The position numbers and the translations under genes were made by a program. This document shows, piece by piece, positions 14,807 through 23,667 of a stretch of 44,302 nt of DNA; within the stretch, counting starts at the first letter, position 1, and every line of letters begins with the position of its first letter. The notes beneath the pieces are model-generated. The model had not been told where the DNA came from, made no database searches, and was given only the letters and a program-made list of their open reading frames with translations. Source of the stretch: Clostridia bacterium (lineage in GTDB: Bacteria; Bacillota; Clostridia; Oscillospirales; CAG-382); NCBI GenBank assembly GCA_017537345.1, contig JAFYKY010000024.1, positions 1 through 44,302 of the forward strand, given 5' to 3'.

Positions 14807-15664
14807 ATGGAAAAAAGATTTTCTATCGGCGTAATGACCGACTCATTCAAAAAGCCCTTTTTTGAAGCGCTTGACAAAGCAGTGGAAGTTGGCGCGCAGG
14901 GTATCCAGCTTTACGTTGTTGAAGGCGAAATGTCTTACAAAACCTTTGACGATGAAAAGATCAAGGCTGTTAACGATGCGCTTGCGGCACACGGACTTGT
15001 TGTTTCTGCTGTTTGCGGCGATTTCGGCGGACACGGCTTCGCTACAGAGGAAGAAAACGTTTGGAAAGTTCCTGCTTCCAAGGAAGTTGCTTCCCTTGCA
15101 AAGAAGCTGGGCAGCTCCGTTGTTACCACTCATATCGGCTGTGTTCCCGAGGATAAGAATTCCGAAGAATATATCCGTATGAAGAACGCTTGCAAGGATA
15201 TGGGCGATTACGCGGCGTCTATCGGCGTAACCTTCGCTATCGAAACCGGTCCCGAAAAGGCAACCGTACTTGCAGACTTCATCCGCGACGTTGGCAGCAA
15301 GGGTATCGGCGTAAATCTGGACCCTGCAAACCTTATAATGGTTACCGGCGACGATCCCGTTCAGGCTGTATATACTCTTAAAGATTTTATCGTACATACC
15401 CATGCAAAAGACGGTATTATGATCAAGCAGACCGACCCCAAGATAATCTACACCTTCTTTGCAGAAGGCGGTATTGAAGATATGCGTATGTCCGATTACT
15501 TCCTCGAACTTCCTTTGGGCGAAGGCAAGGTGGATTTCGATGCATACCTTAACGCTCTTACCGATATCGGCTTCAAGGGCTTCCTTACCATTGAACGTGA
15601 ATGCGGCGCAGATCCTTACGCAGATATTCTTAAAGCGGCAGACTTCCTCAGAAGCAAAATATAA
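14807..15664 (+). CDS. Sugar phosphate isomerase/epimerase-like TIM barrel protein
   Basis: 285 residues, one xylose-isomerase-like TIM barrel (AP_endonuc_2 fold). Metal-site motifs are visible in order: GIQLYVVEGE, VVTTHIGC, FAIETGP (Glu of strand 5), GVNLDPANL (Asp), FIVHTHAKDG (His), and GFLTIERECG (Glu near the C-terminus). It probably interconverts a keto sugar or inositol derivative; the substrate cannot be read from the sequence. AAAGGA lies upstream of the ATG. It is the middle gene of the SBP - TIM barrel - oxidoreductase set. Confidence 0.88.
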   Translation: MEKRFSIGVMTDSFKKPFFEALDKAVEVGAQGIQLYVVEGEMSYKTFDDEKIKAVNDALAAHGLVVSAVCGDFGGHGFATEEENVWKVPASKEVASLAKKLGSSVVTTHIGCVPEDKNSEEYIRMKNACKDMGDYAASIGVTFAIETGPEKATVLADFIRDVGSKGIGVNLDPANLIMVTGDDPVQAVYTLKDFIVHTHAKDGIMIKQTDPKIIYTFFAEGGIEDMRMSDYFLELPLGEGKVDFDAYLNALTDIGFKGFLTIERECGADPYADILKAADFLRSKI

Positions 15665-15681
15665 AAAAGAGGTGTAATAAA

Positions 15682-16521
15682 ATGGCAAAAAAGATAGGTT
15701 TTATTGATTATTATCTTGATGAATGGCACGCGCTTAATTATCCCCAGTTTATAAAAGAAGCAACCGACGGCGAGTTCGAGGTTGCATACGCTTATGCTGA
15801 AATGGATAAACCCGGCGGAATGACCACCGATCAGTGGTGCGAAAAGTACGGCGTACAGCGTCTTGACAGCATTGACGAAGTGGTTGAAAAGAGCGATTGC
15901 ATTATCGTGCTTTCTCCCGATAACCCCGAACGCCATTGGGATCTTTGCCAGAAGCCTCTCCGCAGCGGAAAATGCGTATACGTTGACAAGACCTTCGTTC
16001 TGGAAAAATCCACCGCAGAGGCCCTTGTAAAGATCGCAGAGGAAAGCGGCACGCCCTTCTTCTCCACCTCCGCGCTCCGCTTTGCAGACGAGCTCAAGGA
16101 TATCGACAGAGAGGGAATCTGCTTTATCAACTCCCGCGGCCCCGGTAACTTTGATACTTATTCTATCCACCAGATCGAGCCTATCGTTGTTCTTATGGGC
16201 AGCAAGGCAAAGAGAATTATGTCCGTGGGCAGCGGTAAGTACGAAAGTATGGTTATCGAATTCGAAGGCAACCGCAGCATCGTTATGTCCCAGTACGGCT
16301 GGACCGGCGTGGACTTTAGCATGCTCGTTAACTACGAAGACGGCAAGACCGTTACAGTACCCGCAATGACCAATACCTTCCCCAACTTTATTAAGGCTAT
16401 GTGTGATTTCTTCAAGACCGGCGATATCAAAGCCGCTCACGATGAGACCGTGGCTATTATGGGTATTATCGAAGCAGGAAACAAAGCGCTTGCTAATCCT
16501 GGTGTTTGGATTGAAATTTAA
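15682..16521 (+). CDS. Gfo/Idh/MocA-like oxidoreductase, divergent
   Basis: 279 residues. The overall order suggests a Gfo/Idh/MocA protein: an N-terminal nucleotide-fold region, DCIIVLSPDNPERHWDLCQ, GKCVYVDKTFV (the DK here takes the place of the usual EKP), and a C-terminal alpha/beta domain. The N-terminus KIGFIDYYLDEWHALNYP lacks the normal GxGxxG dinucleotide loop, so NAD binding may be altered or lost. It follows the TIM-barrel gene by 17 bp behind GAGGTG and is the last gene of the operon. Pairing with an epimerase suggests oxidation-reduction of the same sugar or cyclitol. Confidence 0.78.
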   Translation: MAKKIGFIDYYLDEWHALNYPQFIKEATDGEFEVAYAYAEMDKPGGMTTDQWCEKYGVQRLDSIDEVVEKSDCIIVLSPDNPERHWDLCQKPLRSGKCVYVDKTFVLEKSTAEALVKIAEESGTPFFSTSALRFADELKDIDREGICFINSRGPGNFDTYSIHQIEPIVVLMGSKAKRIMSVGSGKYESMVIEFEGNRSIVMSQYGWTGVDFSMLVNYEDGKTVTVPAMTNTFPNFIKAMCDFFKTGDIKAAHDETVAIMGIIEAGNKALANPGVWIEI

Positions 16522-16601
16522 CAAATCGGGAACTGTCTAAACTTCGCACAACGAAAAACGCAAAAATGTGAAAAGTTCGTTTTTGTTAGTCCCCGTTTGT
16601 A

Positions 16602-16624
16602 GGGCGGGTGGCTTGCCCCCGCCG
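16602..16624. repeat. GGCGGG/CCCGCC intergenic hairpin
   Basis: GGCGGG pairs with CCCGCC around a short loop, preceded by TTTGTA. It resembles the GTAGGGG-type hairpin at 2709. The gap 16522-16878 contains this hairpin, a terminator and palindrome copy B; I see no gene in it. Confidence 0.45.
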
Positions 16625-16643
16625 AACCCAATATTAAAAGGAA

Positions 16644-16680
16644 AACTTCCGTAGAAAAATATCTACGGAAGTTCTTTTAT
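16644..16680. terminator. Bidirectional Rho-independent terminator
   Basis: A perfect 12-bp stem AACTTCCGTAGA/TCTACGGAAGTT with a 6-base loop. CTTTTATTT follows on the plus strand and TTCCTTTTAAT on the minus strand. It lies between the convergent oxidoreductase and folD operons and could serve both. Confidence 0.85.
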
Positions 16681-16686
16681 TTCTTA

Positions 16687-16759
16687 TTGCGTTTTTCTAA
16701 ACGTTTTTACTTCGCTAGTCGTAGATTACTACGCCACGCTCGTAAAAGACGTTTTCTGC
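16687..16759. repeat. Palindromic intergenic element, copy B
   Basis: The outer arms AAACGTTTTTAC (16699-16710) and GTAAAAGACGTTT (from 16742) pair with one bulge. The inner arms CGTAG (16720-16724) and CTACG (16729-16733) enclose ATTA. The ends TTGCGTTTTT and TTCTGC are shared with copy A at 2825, but the arms differ in sequence while still pairing. It lies downstream of both converging operons. A weak GTTTTTTGC/GCAAAAAAAC hairpin sits nearby at 16832-16854. Confidence 0.65.
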
Positions 16760-16878
16760 TTTGTTTATACAGTTCCTTGCTTCAGCGAAACTCTTGCAAC
16801 TATAGACGGTAGATTACGAGAATAATTATTTCGGTTTTTTTGCTCCGCAAAAAACTTCCATAGTTCATCGTTCATAGT

Positions 16879-17733
16879 TTACAGTTTCTCGTGTATGCCG
16901 TATGCTGTCATGGTATTTTCCATCAGCATCGCTCTGGTCATGGGACCGACACCGCCGGGAACGGGGGTGATGTAGCTTGCTTTTTCATAGCATGATGCGT
17001 AATCGCAGTCGCCGCACAGCTTTCCTTCGGCGTTTCTGTTCATACCCACGTCAACAACAACGGCGCCTTCTTTTATCATATCGCCGTTAATAAAATCGGC
17101 TCTGCCCACTGCGGAAACCAGAATATCTGCGCTTTTGGTTACTTTTGCAAGATCTTTCGTCTTGGAATGGCACACCGTAACGGTTCCGTTGCGGTCAAGA
17201 AGCATCATTGCCGCGGGCTTGCCCACTATGTTGCTTCTGCCCACTACCACGCAGTTTTTGCCTGCGATATCGATAGAATACTCGTCCAAAATTCTGATAA
17301 CGCCTGCGGGCGTACAAGGAAGCAGGGAGGGAGTGCCTCTGAACAGCTTTCCTGCGGAAACGGGGTGGAAGCAATCCACGTCCTTATCGGGGGCGATACG
17401 CTCAAGCACCGCGCCTGCATCTATGTGCTTGGGCACGGGAAGCTGGCAAAGGATACCGTCCACGGTATCGTCTGCGTTAAGCTTGTCTATAAGCGCAATA
17501 AGCTCTTCCTGTGTGGTTTGGGCGGGAAGCGTGTGTCCGATAGACAAAAATCCAACCTCTTCGCAGTCCTTTTTCTTGTTACGCACGTATACGGCGGAGG
17601 CGGGGTCTTCACCCACCAGAATTACCGCCAGCGCGGGAATACGCTTTCCTTCTTTTTTTAAAAGATCAACTCTTTCTTTTACTTCGCCTTTAACCTTTGC
17701 GGCTACGGCTTTTCCGTCAAGTATTATTGCCAT
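16879..17733 (-). CDS. folD: Methylenetetrahydrofolate dehydrogenase/cyclohydrolase
   Basis: 284 residues, full length. It interconverts 5,10-methylene-THF and 10-formyl-THF using NADP. Visible motifs are YVRNKKKDCEEVGF with the catalytic-type lysine, DGILCQLPVPKH, and the Rossmann signature VVVGRSNIVGKPAA, ending in PVPGGVGPMTRAML. The start at 17733 (MAIILDG) is chosen because the family begins here and GAGGAAAC lies upstream; a longer frame to 17835 only reads through the lgt coding region. It overlaps the 3' end of lgt by 17 bp and is the last gene of the fifteen-gene block. It recycles the folate that ThyX, the first gene, consumes. Confidence 0.96.
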   Translation of the reverse strand: MAIILDGKAVAAKVKGEVKERVDLLKKEGKRIPALAVILVGEDPASAVYVRNKKKDCEEVGFLSIGHTLPAQTTQEELIALIDKLNADDTVDGILCQLPVPKHIDAGAVLERIAPDKDVDCFHPVSAGKLFRGTPSLLPCTPAGVIRILDEYSIDIAGKNCVVVGRSNIVGKPAAMMLLDRNGTVTVCHSKTKDLAKVTKSADILVSAVGRADFINGDMIKEGAVVVDVGMNRNAEGKLCGDCDYASCYEKASYITPVPGGVGPMTRAMLMENTMTAYGIHEKL

Positions 17734-18694
17734 CGTCAGTTTCCTCGCTTTCGGGGTTGGTTTCTGTTTCTTTGTTTTCTTCTGCGGGAACGGAGGTGTT
17801 TTCCGCGCCTGCAAAAGCTTCGCGGTAGCTTTCAAGCTCGGTGTTTTCCTTTTTGCTCTTTATATAAAGGAATATAAGTCCCGCCGCGCCTGCAATAAAC
17901 GTTACGAATCCTATAACGCTGTTAAGCTTAATTGTTTCAAAAATATACAGGGAATCGGTGCGCAAAAGCTCTATAAATCCTCTGCCCAGGCCGTACCAGG
18001 TAACGTACATAAGAAACGCCTGACCGTTAAACTTTTTCTTTTTGTAAATCAGGTTGATTATCACAAATCCCAGTACGTTCCAAAGAGATTCGTAAAGGAA
18101 GGTGGGATGCACGAAATCAACGGAAATCTTGGTCTTTATACCGTCGATGATCTCGGTACGGTACGCGCCCTCAAGCTGCATACGCCAAGGGAGCTTTTCC
18201 ACGCCCGCCGACCAGCCGTAGGCTTCGCCGTTAAAGAAATTGCCCCATCTGCCCATAATCTGACCGATCATTACCGCAGGGGAAACAGCGTCCAGCAGGC
18301 GGAGAACCATTATCTTTTTAACCTTGCTGAACACCACTACTGTCAGCGCGCCGAAAATTATTGCTCCGTAAATAGCGATACCGCCGTTCCAGATGCTTAT
18401 TGCGTCAAGCAGAGAATCGTATTTTTCCGGGTTGGTAACAACGTATAATAATCTTGCACCCACAATGGCAATGGGAACCGTAAACAGCGCCAGATTATAG
18501 CAATCGTCTTCGCGGATATGCTCAAACTTCGTGGCGCGCCACAGAAAATAGCTGAACGCCAGAACTATACCCAGCGCAATAATAATTCCGTACCAGTATA
18601 CGGTTATTCCGTCGCCGATAGGGATGGTAAACGCCGCGCGGTTAAGCTCAAACTGTTCTATTCCCAAGCCGGGAAAAGCAATGGTAGTCTTCAT
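17717..18694 (-). CDS. lgt: Prolipoprotein diacylglyceryl transferase
   Basis: 325 residues, about seven membrane helices. It moves diacylglycerol from phosphatidylglycerol onto the lipobox cysteine of prolipoproteins such as those at 4294 and 13266. The signature GRWGNFFNGEAYG and the preceding WNGGIAIYGAIIFG are intact, as is WYGLGRGFIELLRTD. The C-terminal tail of about 45 residues is rich in Glu, Asn and Thr and extends past the usual end. AAAGGA precedes the ATG. It lies 18 bp downstream of ymfH and overlaps folD. Confidence 0.96.
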   Translation of the reverse strand: MKTTIAFPGLGIEQFELNRAAFTIPIGDGITVYWYGIIIALGIVLAFSYFLWRATKFEHIREDDCYNLALFTVPIAIVGARLLYVVTNPEKYDSLLDAISIWNGGIAIYGAIIFGALTVVVFSKVKKIMVLRLLDAVSPAVMIGQIMGRWGNFFNGEAYGWSAGVEKLPWRMQLEGAYRTEIIDGIKTKISVDFVHPTFLYESLWNVLGFVIINLIYKKKKFNGQAFLMYVTWYGLGRGFIELLRTDSLYIFETIKLNSVIGFVTFIAGAAGLIFLYIKSKKENTELESYREAFAGAENTSVPAEENKETETNPESEETDDGNNT

Positions 18695-18712
18695 ATACGG
18701 TTTTCCTTTCTT

Positions 18713-19984
18713 TTATTCGTCTTCGGGGAACACAACGGAAAGACAGCTTTTTTCCATATCGTATCCCTTTAAAAAGCGTTCCTTAACGTCTTCATAGCTC
18801 GTGTTTTGTATAACCGAAGCGTAATCGAACATATCGCAGCCCTCCAAAGCCGCAGAAGCAAGTCTGTTTGCGGTTTCGGAGGTGGAATTAAAGCTCAGGC
18901 ATTCCGTTGCGTAAATAACCTTTTTTGCCCGCAAAAACTCTTCTTCTGTAAAGAAAACGTTTTTGCGCTTTGCTATCTCGTTTTTAACAGCCTCCGCTAC
19001 CTTATCGGGATCGTCCGCCACACCTTCAATAGAGATATATGACCAATCGCGGGAGTTATAGTAGCTGTATGAAAAACGGTCGGATATAAGTCCGCTTTCG
19101 TAGTTATCGCAGTAAAATTCGCCGGAAGAGCCAAAGAGCAGTTGCAGTATTATAGCATGCTCTGCGCTTCGTTTAAGATCATCGTCTTCTTTTTCGGGGA
19201 GAGCTTCTTTAATTCCCAAGGCAAATTGAGGCATACCGATCTTTAATTTTGCAACCGTTCTTTTTGCGTTAACTTCAGACGGCTCAGAAATATCGGGTAA
19301 GTCAATATCAGTCTTGGGATAATACTCCAGACATTCGTCGCATACCTTTTTTACTTCATCGGGATCAACCCTTCCGCATATACAAAGCACGGTGTTGGAA
19401 GGGTGGTAAAACACCTTGTGAATATCGTAAAGCATTTCGGGGGTTATCTCTGCAATAGAGTCCACCGTGCCTGCAATATCCTTACGTACGGGGTTGTTAA
19501 CGTACATTCCCTCCAGCATACCGAGCAGTGCCCGCCAGTCTGCGTCATCCTCGTACATTTTTATTTCCTGACCGATAATCCCTTGCTCCTTATCCACGCT
19601 TTCTTTTGTGAAATAAGGGGTGAAAACCATTTGAAGCAGGGTCTTTAAGTTAATATAAAAATTCTCCGTGCAGGAAAAAATATATTCGGTGCGTTCAAAA
19701 GAAGTAAAAGCATTTGCATCGCCGCCGTTTTTTGTAAAGGTTTCAAAAGCATCCGTTCCGTCGGGGTTTTCAAACATCTTGTGCTCAAGAAAATGGGCTG
19801 TTCCGTCGGGCACGGTTACGTACCCGTCCTTTACGGGCAGACGGTTATCGCAGGAGCCGTATTTTACAGCCACCGCTGCAAAGGCGGTTTCGTGGTTTTT
19901 GGGGCAAACGTATACGGGCAAGCCGGATGAGTGTACAAACCGGTAATATTTTTCACCCAATACCTTATTTTCTTTAACTATCAT
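18713..19984 (-). CDS. ymfH: M16 family metallopeptidase, YmfH-like
   Basis: 423 residues. The inverted zinc motif HFLEH (H64, E67, H68) is present, with the downstream acidic helix DKEQGIIGQEIKMYEDD, so this member should be catalytic. The two M16 halves span about 20-200 and 200-415. YmfF/YmfH pairs occur widely in Firmicutes and public naming links them to EF-P modification; neither efp nor ymfI is here, so that role is not supported by context. The start overlaps the stop of the ymfF gene by four bases, consistent with a heterodimer made in equal amounts. Confidence 0.9.
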   Translation of the reverse strand: MIVKENKVLGEKYYRFVHSSGLPVYVCPKNHETAFAAVAVKYGSCDNRLPVKDGYVTVPDGTAHFLEHKMFENPDGTDAFETFTKNGGDANAFTSFERTEYIFSCTENFYINLKTLLQMVFTPYFTKESVDKEQGIIGQEIKMYEDDADWRALLGMLEGMYVNNPVRKDIAGTVDSIAEITPEMLYDIHKVFYHPSNTVLCICGRVDPDEVKKVCDECLEYYPKTDIDLPDISEPSEVNAKRTVAKLKIGMPQFALGIKEALPEKEDDDLKRSAEHAIILQLLFGSSGEFYCDNYESGLISDRFSYSYYNSRDWSYISIEGVADDPDKVAEAVKNEIAKRKNVFFTEEEFLRAKKVIYATECLSFNSTSETANRLASAALEGCDMFDYASVIQNTSYEDVKERFLKGYDMEKSCLSVVFPEDE

Positions 19985-21255
19985 TCCTCGCCGTTACCCC
20001 CTTTCAGAAAATACACCGTATCCACCGTTATACTGTTTGCACAGCGGATAACGTCCTCTCTGGTGATCACATCAAGCATATCCGCTTCTTCAAGGGGAGA
20101 TGTGTCCTTTCCCTCCAGATATCCGGCAACATAAAACTTATTTATACTGCGTATACTGTCGGTAACGCTTCTAAGACTGCTTTTTATGTTTCGTATGGCA
20201 GTTTCAAACTCTTCATCAGTAAAGTTGCCGTTTTTCATTTCGTCAAGCTCGTGCATTATCGCATTGTAAGCTTTGTCCTTGTCGCAGGCGTTTATTCCTG
20301 CGGTTATTATAAAAAGTCCCTTGATATAATGGGATATCATAGAGCAATAATAGCATAAAGACAGCTTTTCTCTTACGTTTACAAACAACTTACTGGTGGG
20401 AGAAATGGCGAATATTTCCTTAAAAACAGTAAAGGCAAGACGTTTCTTTTGTTCGTCTTCTGTTGCAATACGGTATCCGATAGCCAATTTACTCTGGTTA
20501 ATATTCATTTCCTCGGTAAAGCGTTTTTCGGCTTCCGCTCTTGAAATAAGCGTGTTTTTCGGCAATTCCTCTTTTCGGGGAGCAAAGGTTATTTCACGGC
20601 ATAGCTTATTGTATATCTCTTCGCCCTCTGCGTTGCCGGAAAAAACTATATGAACAGGGGAACAGGAAACGATCTTTTTGTAAAAATCATAAAGATTTTT
20701 TCCGTTTATTTGGTTTACCGTTTCTTCTTTTCCGTATGCGGAAACAGAAAACGGCTCCTTTTCGCACATCAACTCCACACATCTTTTTACTGCGTAGGTG
20801 GATTTATTGTCTTTGGAAGAACGGATAATATCTATTTGGTTTTTCTTTTCGCTTTCCACGTATTCGGGCAAGAAGCCGCCGCTTACTATAAGAGGATTAA
20901 ACATCAGCTCATTGAGCAGTGCCAGCATAGGATCGGTAATATCCTCTTTTTCCATAGTATAGGCCTTGTTCATATAGGATGCGGAAAAAGTAAGGCACAC
21001 ACATTCGCCCATAGTGCGTGTATATACCTCTGCAGAAGCGGCGTACAGCTCCTCTTGGGCTATTTCAAGACTGCGCATATCGGGGTACTTTACCGTGCCT
21101 CGGTCTATAACTGCGGAAAGCAACGAAGAAAAGGCGGTGGTTTCCTCAGTACGTGGGAACAAAAAGTTCACCGTAAGCATATCATATTTGGATTTATCTG
21201 TTTTGAGGGCGGTAAACGATACGCCCTCTGTTATATTTTTTGTGTATTTTTCCAT
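19981..21255 (-). CDS. ymfF: M16 family protein, inactive partner, YmfF-like
   Basis: 424 residues with the M16 fold but no HxxEH zinc motif: the position reads LLSAVIDRGT. The C-terminal half (GYRIATEDEQKKRL, NVREKLSLCYYCSM, and a Gly-rich end) is typical of the substrate-holding partner in M16B pairs. It probably forms a complex with the active YmfH. The ATG lies three bases after the nagB stop codon. Confidence 0.9.
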   Translation of the reverse strand: MEKYTKNITEGVSFTALKTDKSKYDMLTVNFLFPRTEETTAFSSLLSAVIDRGTVKYPDMRSLEIAQEELYAASAEVYTRTMGECVCLTFSASYMNKAYTMEKEDITDPMLALLNELMFNPLIVSGGFLPEYVESEKKNQIDIIRSSKDNKSTYAVKRCVELMCEKEPFSVSAYGKEETVNQINGKNLYDFYKKIVSCSPVHIVFSGNAEGEEIYNKLCREITFAPRKEELPKNTLISRAEAEKRFTEEMNINQSKLAIGYRIATEDEQKKRLAFTVFKEIFAISPTSKLFVNVREKLSLCYYCSMISHYIKGLFIITAGINACDKDKAYNAIMHELDEMKNGNFTDEEFETAIRNIKSSLRSVTDSIRSINKFYVAGYLEGKDTSPLEEADMLDVITREDVIRCANSITVDTVYFLKGGNGEE

Positions 21256-21258
21256 TTA

Positions 21259-22023
21259 TTAAAGTATCTTTGAAGCGCTGTCAGTATCAAGATAAAGTGT
21301 TGCGTTTTCGTGGCGGCGGAGTATGGAAGCGGGGCAGGCTTCGGTAATTTCTCCTTTAACGGTGTTGTATACTGCATTCGCTTTGGAGGGGGCGGGAACA
21401 ACGCAGAATATTACCTCGGGAGCAACCAAGGTGGGGATGGTAAGTGTCATAGCGTGGGTGGGAACAAGGTCAATGGATGCAAAGCATCCGTCGTTAACCT
21501 GCTGCATACGGCATACGTTATCCAATTCCACGGGCTTAACGGCGTATTTATCGTTAAAATCCGCTACGTGGGGGTCGTTAAAGGCAATATGTCCGTTTTC
21601 GCCGATACCCATACAGATAACATCGCAGGGGTGCTCTGCAAGCAAAGCGGCATATCTTTCCGCTTCCGCATAAGGGTCGGTTGCGGTAATATCAATATAA
21701 TTTACGGAAGCAAAGGGCACTTTACCGAAAATGGCGTTATAAAGGAAGTTGCCAAATCCCTGGGGTGCGTCTTTATCCAGACCGATATATTCGTCCATAT
21801 GGAAAGCGTGGATTTTTGTCCAGTCTATCTCTTTATCATTAATAAGAGCTGCAAGAAATTCGTTCTGGCTGGGGGCGGCGGCAAAGATCATATTTATCTC
21901 GCCTTTTTTTGCGATCTGTGCCTTTATTTCGGCGGCAGCCTCCTTGGCGGCGCATATACCCATTTCTTGTCTGGATTCATATATTTTGTATGTAAGCTTG
22001 TCTGCTTTTCCTGTTTTAACCAT
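21259..22023 (-). CDS. nagB: Glucosamine-6-phosphate deaminase
   Basis: 254 residues. It converts glucosamine-6-phosphate to fructose-6-phosphate and ammonia. FHMDEYIGL holds the catalytic Asp region, GIGENGHIAFNDP the active-site Glu-Asn-Gly-His set, and PTHAMTLTIPTL follows. Size matches the shorter Gram-positive NagB enzymes without the allosteric C-terminal extension. The start overlaps the 3' end of nagA by 8 bp, so the two steps of GlcNAc-6-P catabolism are cotranslated. Substrate could come from wall recycling. Confidence 0.96.
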   Translation of the reverse strand: MVKTGKADKLTYKIYESRQEMGICAAKEAAAEIKAQIAKKGEINMIFAAAPSQNEFLAALINDKEIDWTKIHAFHMDEYIGLDKDAPQGFGNFLYNAIFGKVPFASVNYIDITATDPYAEAERYAALLAEHPCDVICMGIGENGHIAFNDPHVADFNDKYAVKPVELDNVCRMQQVNDGCFASIDLVPTHAMTLTIPTLVAPEVIFCVVPAPSKANAVYNTVKGEITEACPASILRRHENATLYLDTDSASKIL

Positions 22024-23188
22024 TTTTTATTTCCTTTCCGCGCACGTAAACTGCGCATACGTTAATATCGTCATCAAATACTGCTATATCAGCATCTTTT
22101 CCTGCTTCCAAAGTACCCTTGTTATCAAGTCCCGCAAAGCGGGCGGGGGTTGCCGTCATCATTTTTACAGCATCGTGTAAAGGTACGTCTGCCTGCTTAT
22201 ACATAGTGCGCACCAGTCTGTCTGCGGTGGCAATACTTCCTGCAAAGGCTTGTCTGTCCGGCATTTTTGCAACGCCGTCTTCTATAAACACCTCGTATCC
22301 GTTTTCCAGAGATCCCAGTATAGTGGTGCCGGATGTCTGTCCCGCGCCACGCATGGAATCGGTTACCAGACACATTTTGTCCGCACCCTTTATGCGGTAA
22401 AGCGAACCAAGTATGCAGGGAGGCAGGTGGCATCCGTCAGCAATAACCTCCACACGCATATCGTCAATAATATATCCGCTTTCTATCATACCGGGTATAC
22501 GGAATCCTCCTCTTCTTACCATAGAGGACATACCCGAATAAAAGTGGGTAAGCAGATTATAGCCGTTTTTATATCCTTCAAGTACGGTGGTGTATTCCGC
22601 ATCGGAATGTCCCATTGAAGCAAGTATACCTTCATCCGCAAGCATTTTTCCCAATTCCATAGCGCCTTCAAGCTCGGGGGCGACTGTCCACCGTTTTATT
22701 ATATCCTTACCTGCTTTGAGTATGGGCATATAATGGTCGGGAGTGGGCTTTTTCAAAAATCTTTCATCCTGCGCACCCTTTTGCGCGGGGGAGAAATAAG
22801 GTCCTTCAAGATGGATACCGCACAGGTCGCTTCCGTTGTTTTCGGTTTTGCTCGCTTTGCGGAAGGTTTCAAAGGTGCGGAACAGCTCTTCATCGGGGCA
22901 GGTGAGGGTGGTTGGAAGCATAGAAGTGGTGCCGTGGCTTCCGTGCAGACGGGCGGCGGTGAGATAAGCCTCCACCGTGCCGTCCATAAAATCGCTTCCT
23001 CCGCCTCCGTGCAAATGTATATCCACAAATCCGGGGGAGATATATTTATCGCCGTAATCGGTAACCGCATATCCTTGGTCGCAGGTGCGTTCTCCCGCGG
23101 AAACAACCTTTCCGTTTTCAAAGCAAACCTCGCCGTTTTGTATAATTCCGTTTTCTGTTATTAATCTTCCGGTTATTTTTTGTAACAT
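22016..23188 (-). CDS. nagA: N-acetylglucosamine-6-phosphate deacetylase
   Basis: 390 residues, an amidohydrolase TIM barrel with a small beta-domain formed by both ends. Visible are PGFVDIHLHGGGGSDFMDGT, the metal-ligand region CGIHLEGPYF, ASMGHSDAEY, a His in LLTHFYSGMS, and VTDSMRGAG with the catalytic Asp. It makes glucosamine-6-phosphate for NagB. It starts four bases after the ispF stop codon. Confidence 0.96.
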   Translation of the reverse strand: MLQKITGRLITENGIIQNGEVCFENGKVVSAGERTCDQGYAVTDYGDKYISPGFVDIHLHGGGGSDFMDGTVEAYLTAARLHGSHGTTSMLPTTLTCPDEELFRTFETFRKASKTENNGSDLCGIHLEGPYFSPAQKGAQDERFLKKPTPDHYMPILKAGKDIIKRWTVAPELEGAMELGKMLADEGILASMGHSDAEYTTVLEGYKNGYNLLTHFYSGMSSMVRRGGFRIPGMIESGYIIDDMRVEVIADGCHLPPCILGSLYRIKGADKMCLVTDSMRGAGQTSGTTILGSLENGYEVFIEDGVAKMPDRQAFAGSIATADRLVRTMYKQADVPLHDAVKMMTATPARFAGLDNKGTLEAGKDADIAVFDDDINVCAVYVRGKEIKNG

Positions 23189-23192
23189 CTTT

Positions 23193-23663
23193 TTATTCCT
23201 CCAACAAGCATACCGCGTGGGCGCATATTCCTTCTTTTGCTCCCGTAAAGCCCATACCCTCTTCGGTGGTGGCTTTTACGTTTATTCTGTCCGGTTCCGT
23301 GCACAGAACTTTAGCTATGTTATCACGCATATTTTGTATATAAGGGGAAAGCTTGGGCACTTGAGCGATAACGGTGCAATCAAGATTACTTAAAACGTAT
23401 CCCCGTTTATCCATTTCGCTTTTTACCTTTTCAAGCAGTAACAAAGAGCAAATGTTTTTATATTTTCCGTCGGTATCGGGGAAGTGATAGCCTATATCTC
23501 TCAATGCCATAGCGCCCAAGATACTGTCGCACACGGCGTGAACAAGCACGTCCGCATCGGAGTGTCCCGCAAGGCCGTATTCAAAGGGTATTTCCACACC
23601 GCCCAAAGTAAGCTTTCTTTCAGGGGCAAAGCGGTGTGCATCGTAACCGTGTCCGATCCTCAT
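23193..23663 (-). CDS. ispF: 2-C-methyl-D-erythritol 2,4-cyclodiphosphate synthase
   Basis: 156 residues, full length. It is the MEP-pathway step that forms the cyclodiphosphate from CDP-ME-2-phosphate. [11 protein letters not shown] holds the zinc ligands Asp and His, followed by [18 protein letters not shown] and, near the C-terminus, [16 protein letters not shown]. The ATG at 23663 matches the family start; an in-frame start at 23696 would only add a Lys/Glu-rich tail read from the ispD end. It starts four bases after ispD. Confidence 0.96.
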   Translation of the reverse strand: MRIGHGYDAHRFAPERKLTLGGVEIPFEYGLAGHSDADVLVHAVCDSILGAMALRDIGYHFPDTDGKYKNICSLLLLEKVKSEMDKRGYVLSNLDCTVIAQVPKLSPYIQNMRDNIAKVLCTEPDRINVKATTEEGMGFTGAKEGICAHAVCLLEE

Positions 23664-23667
23664 AAAG

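Noticed and set aside
16820..16860. GTTTTTTGC/GCAAAAAAAC hairpin as the folD terminator
   Set aside because: The T-run is within the stem and no run follows; the bidirectional terminator at 16644-16680 is a better candidate.
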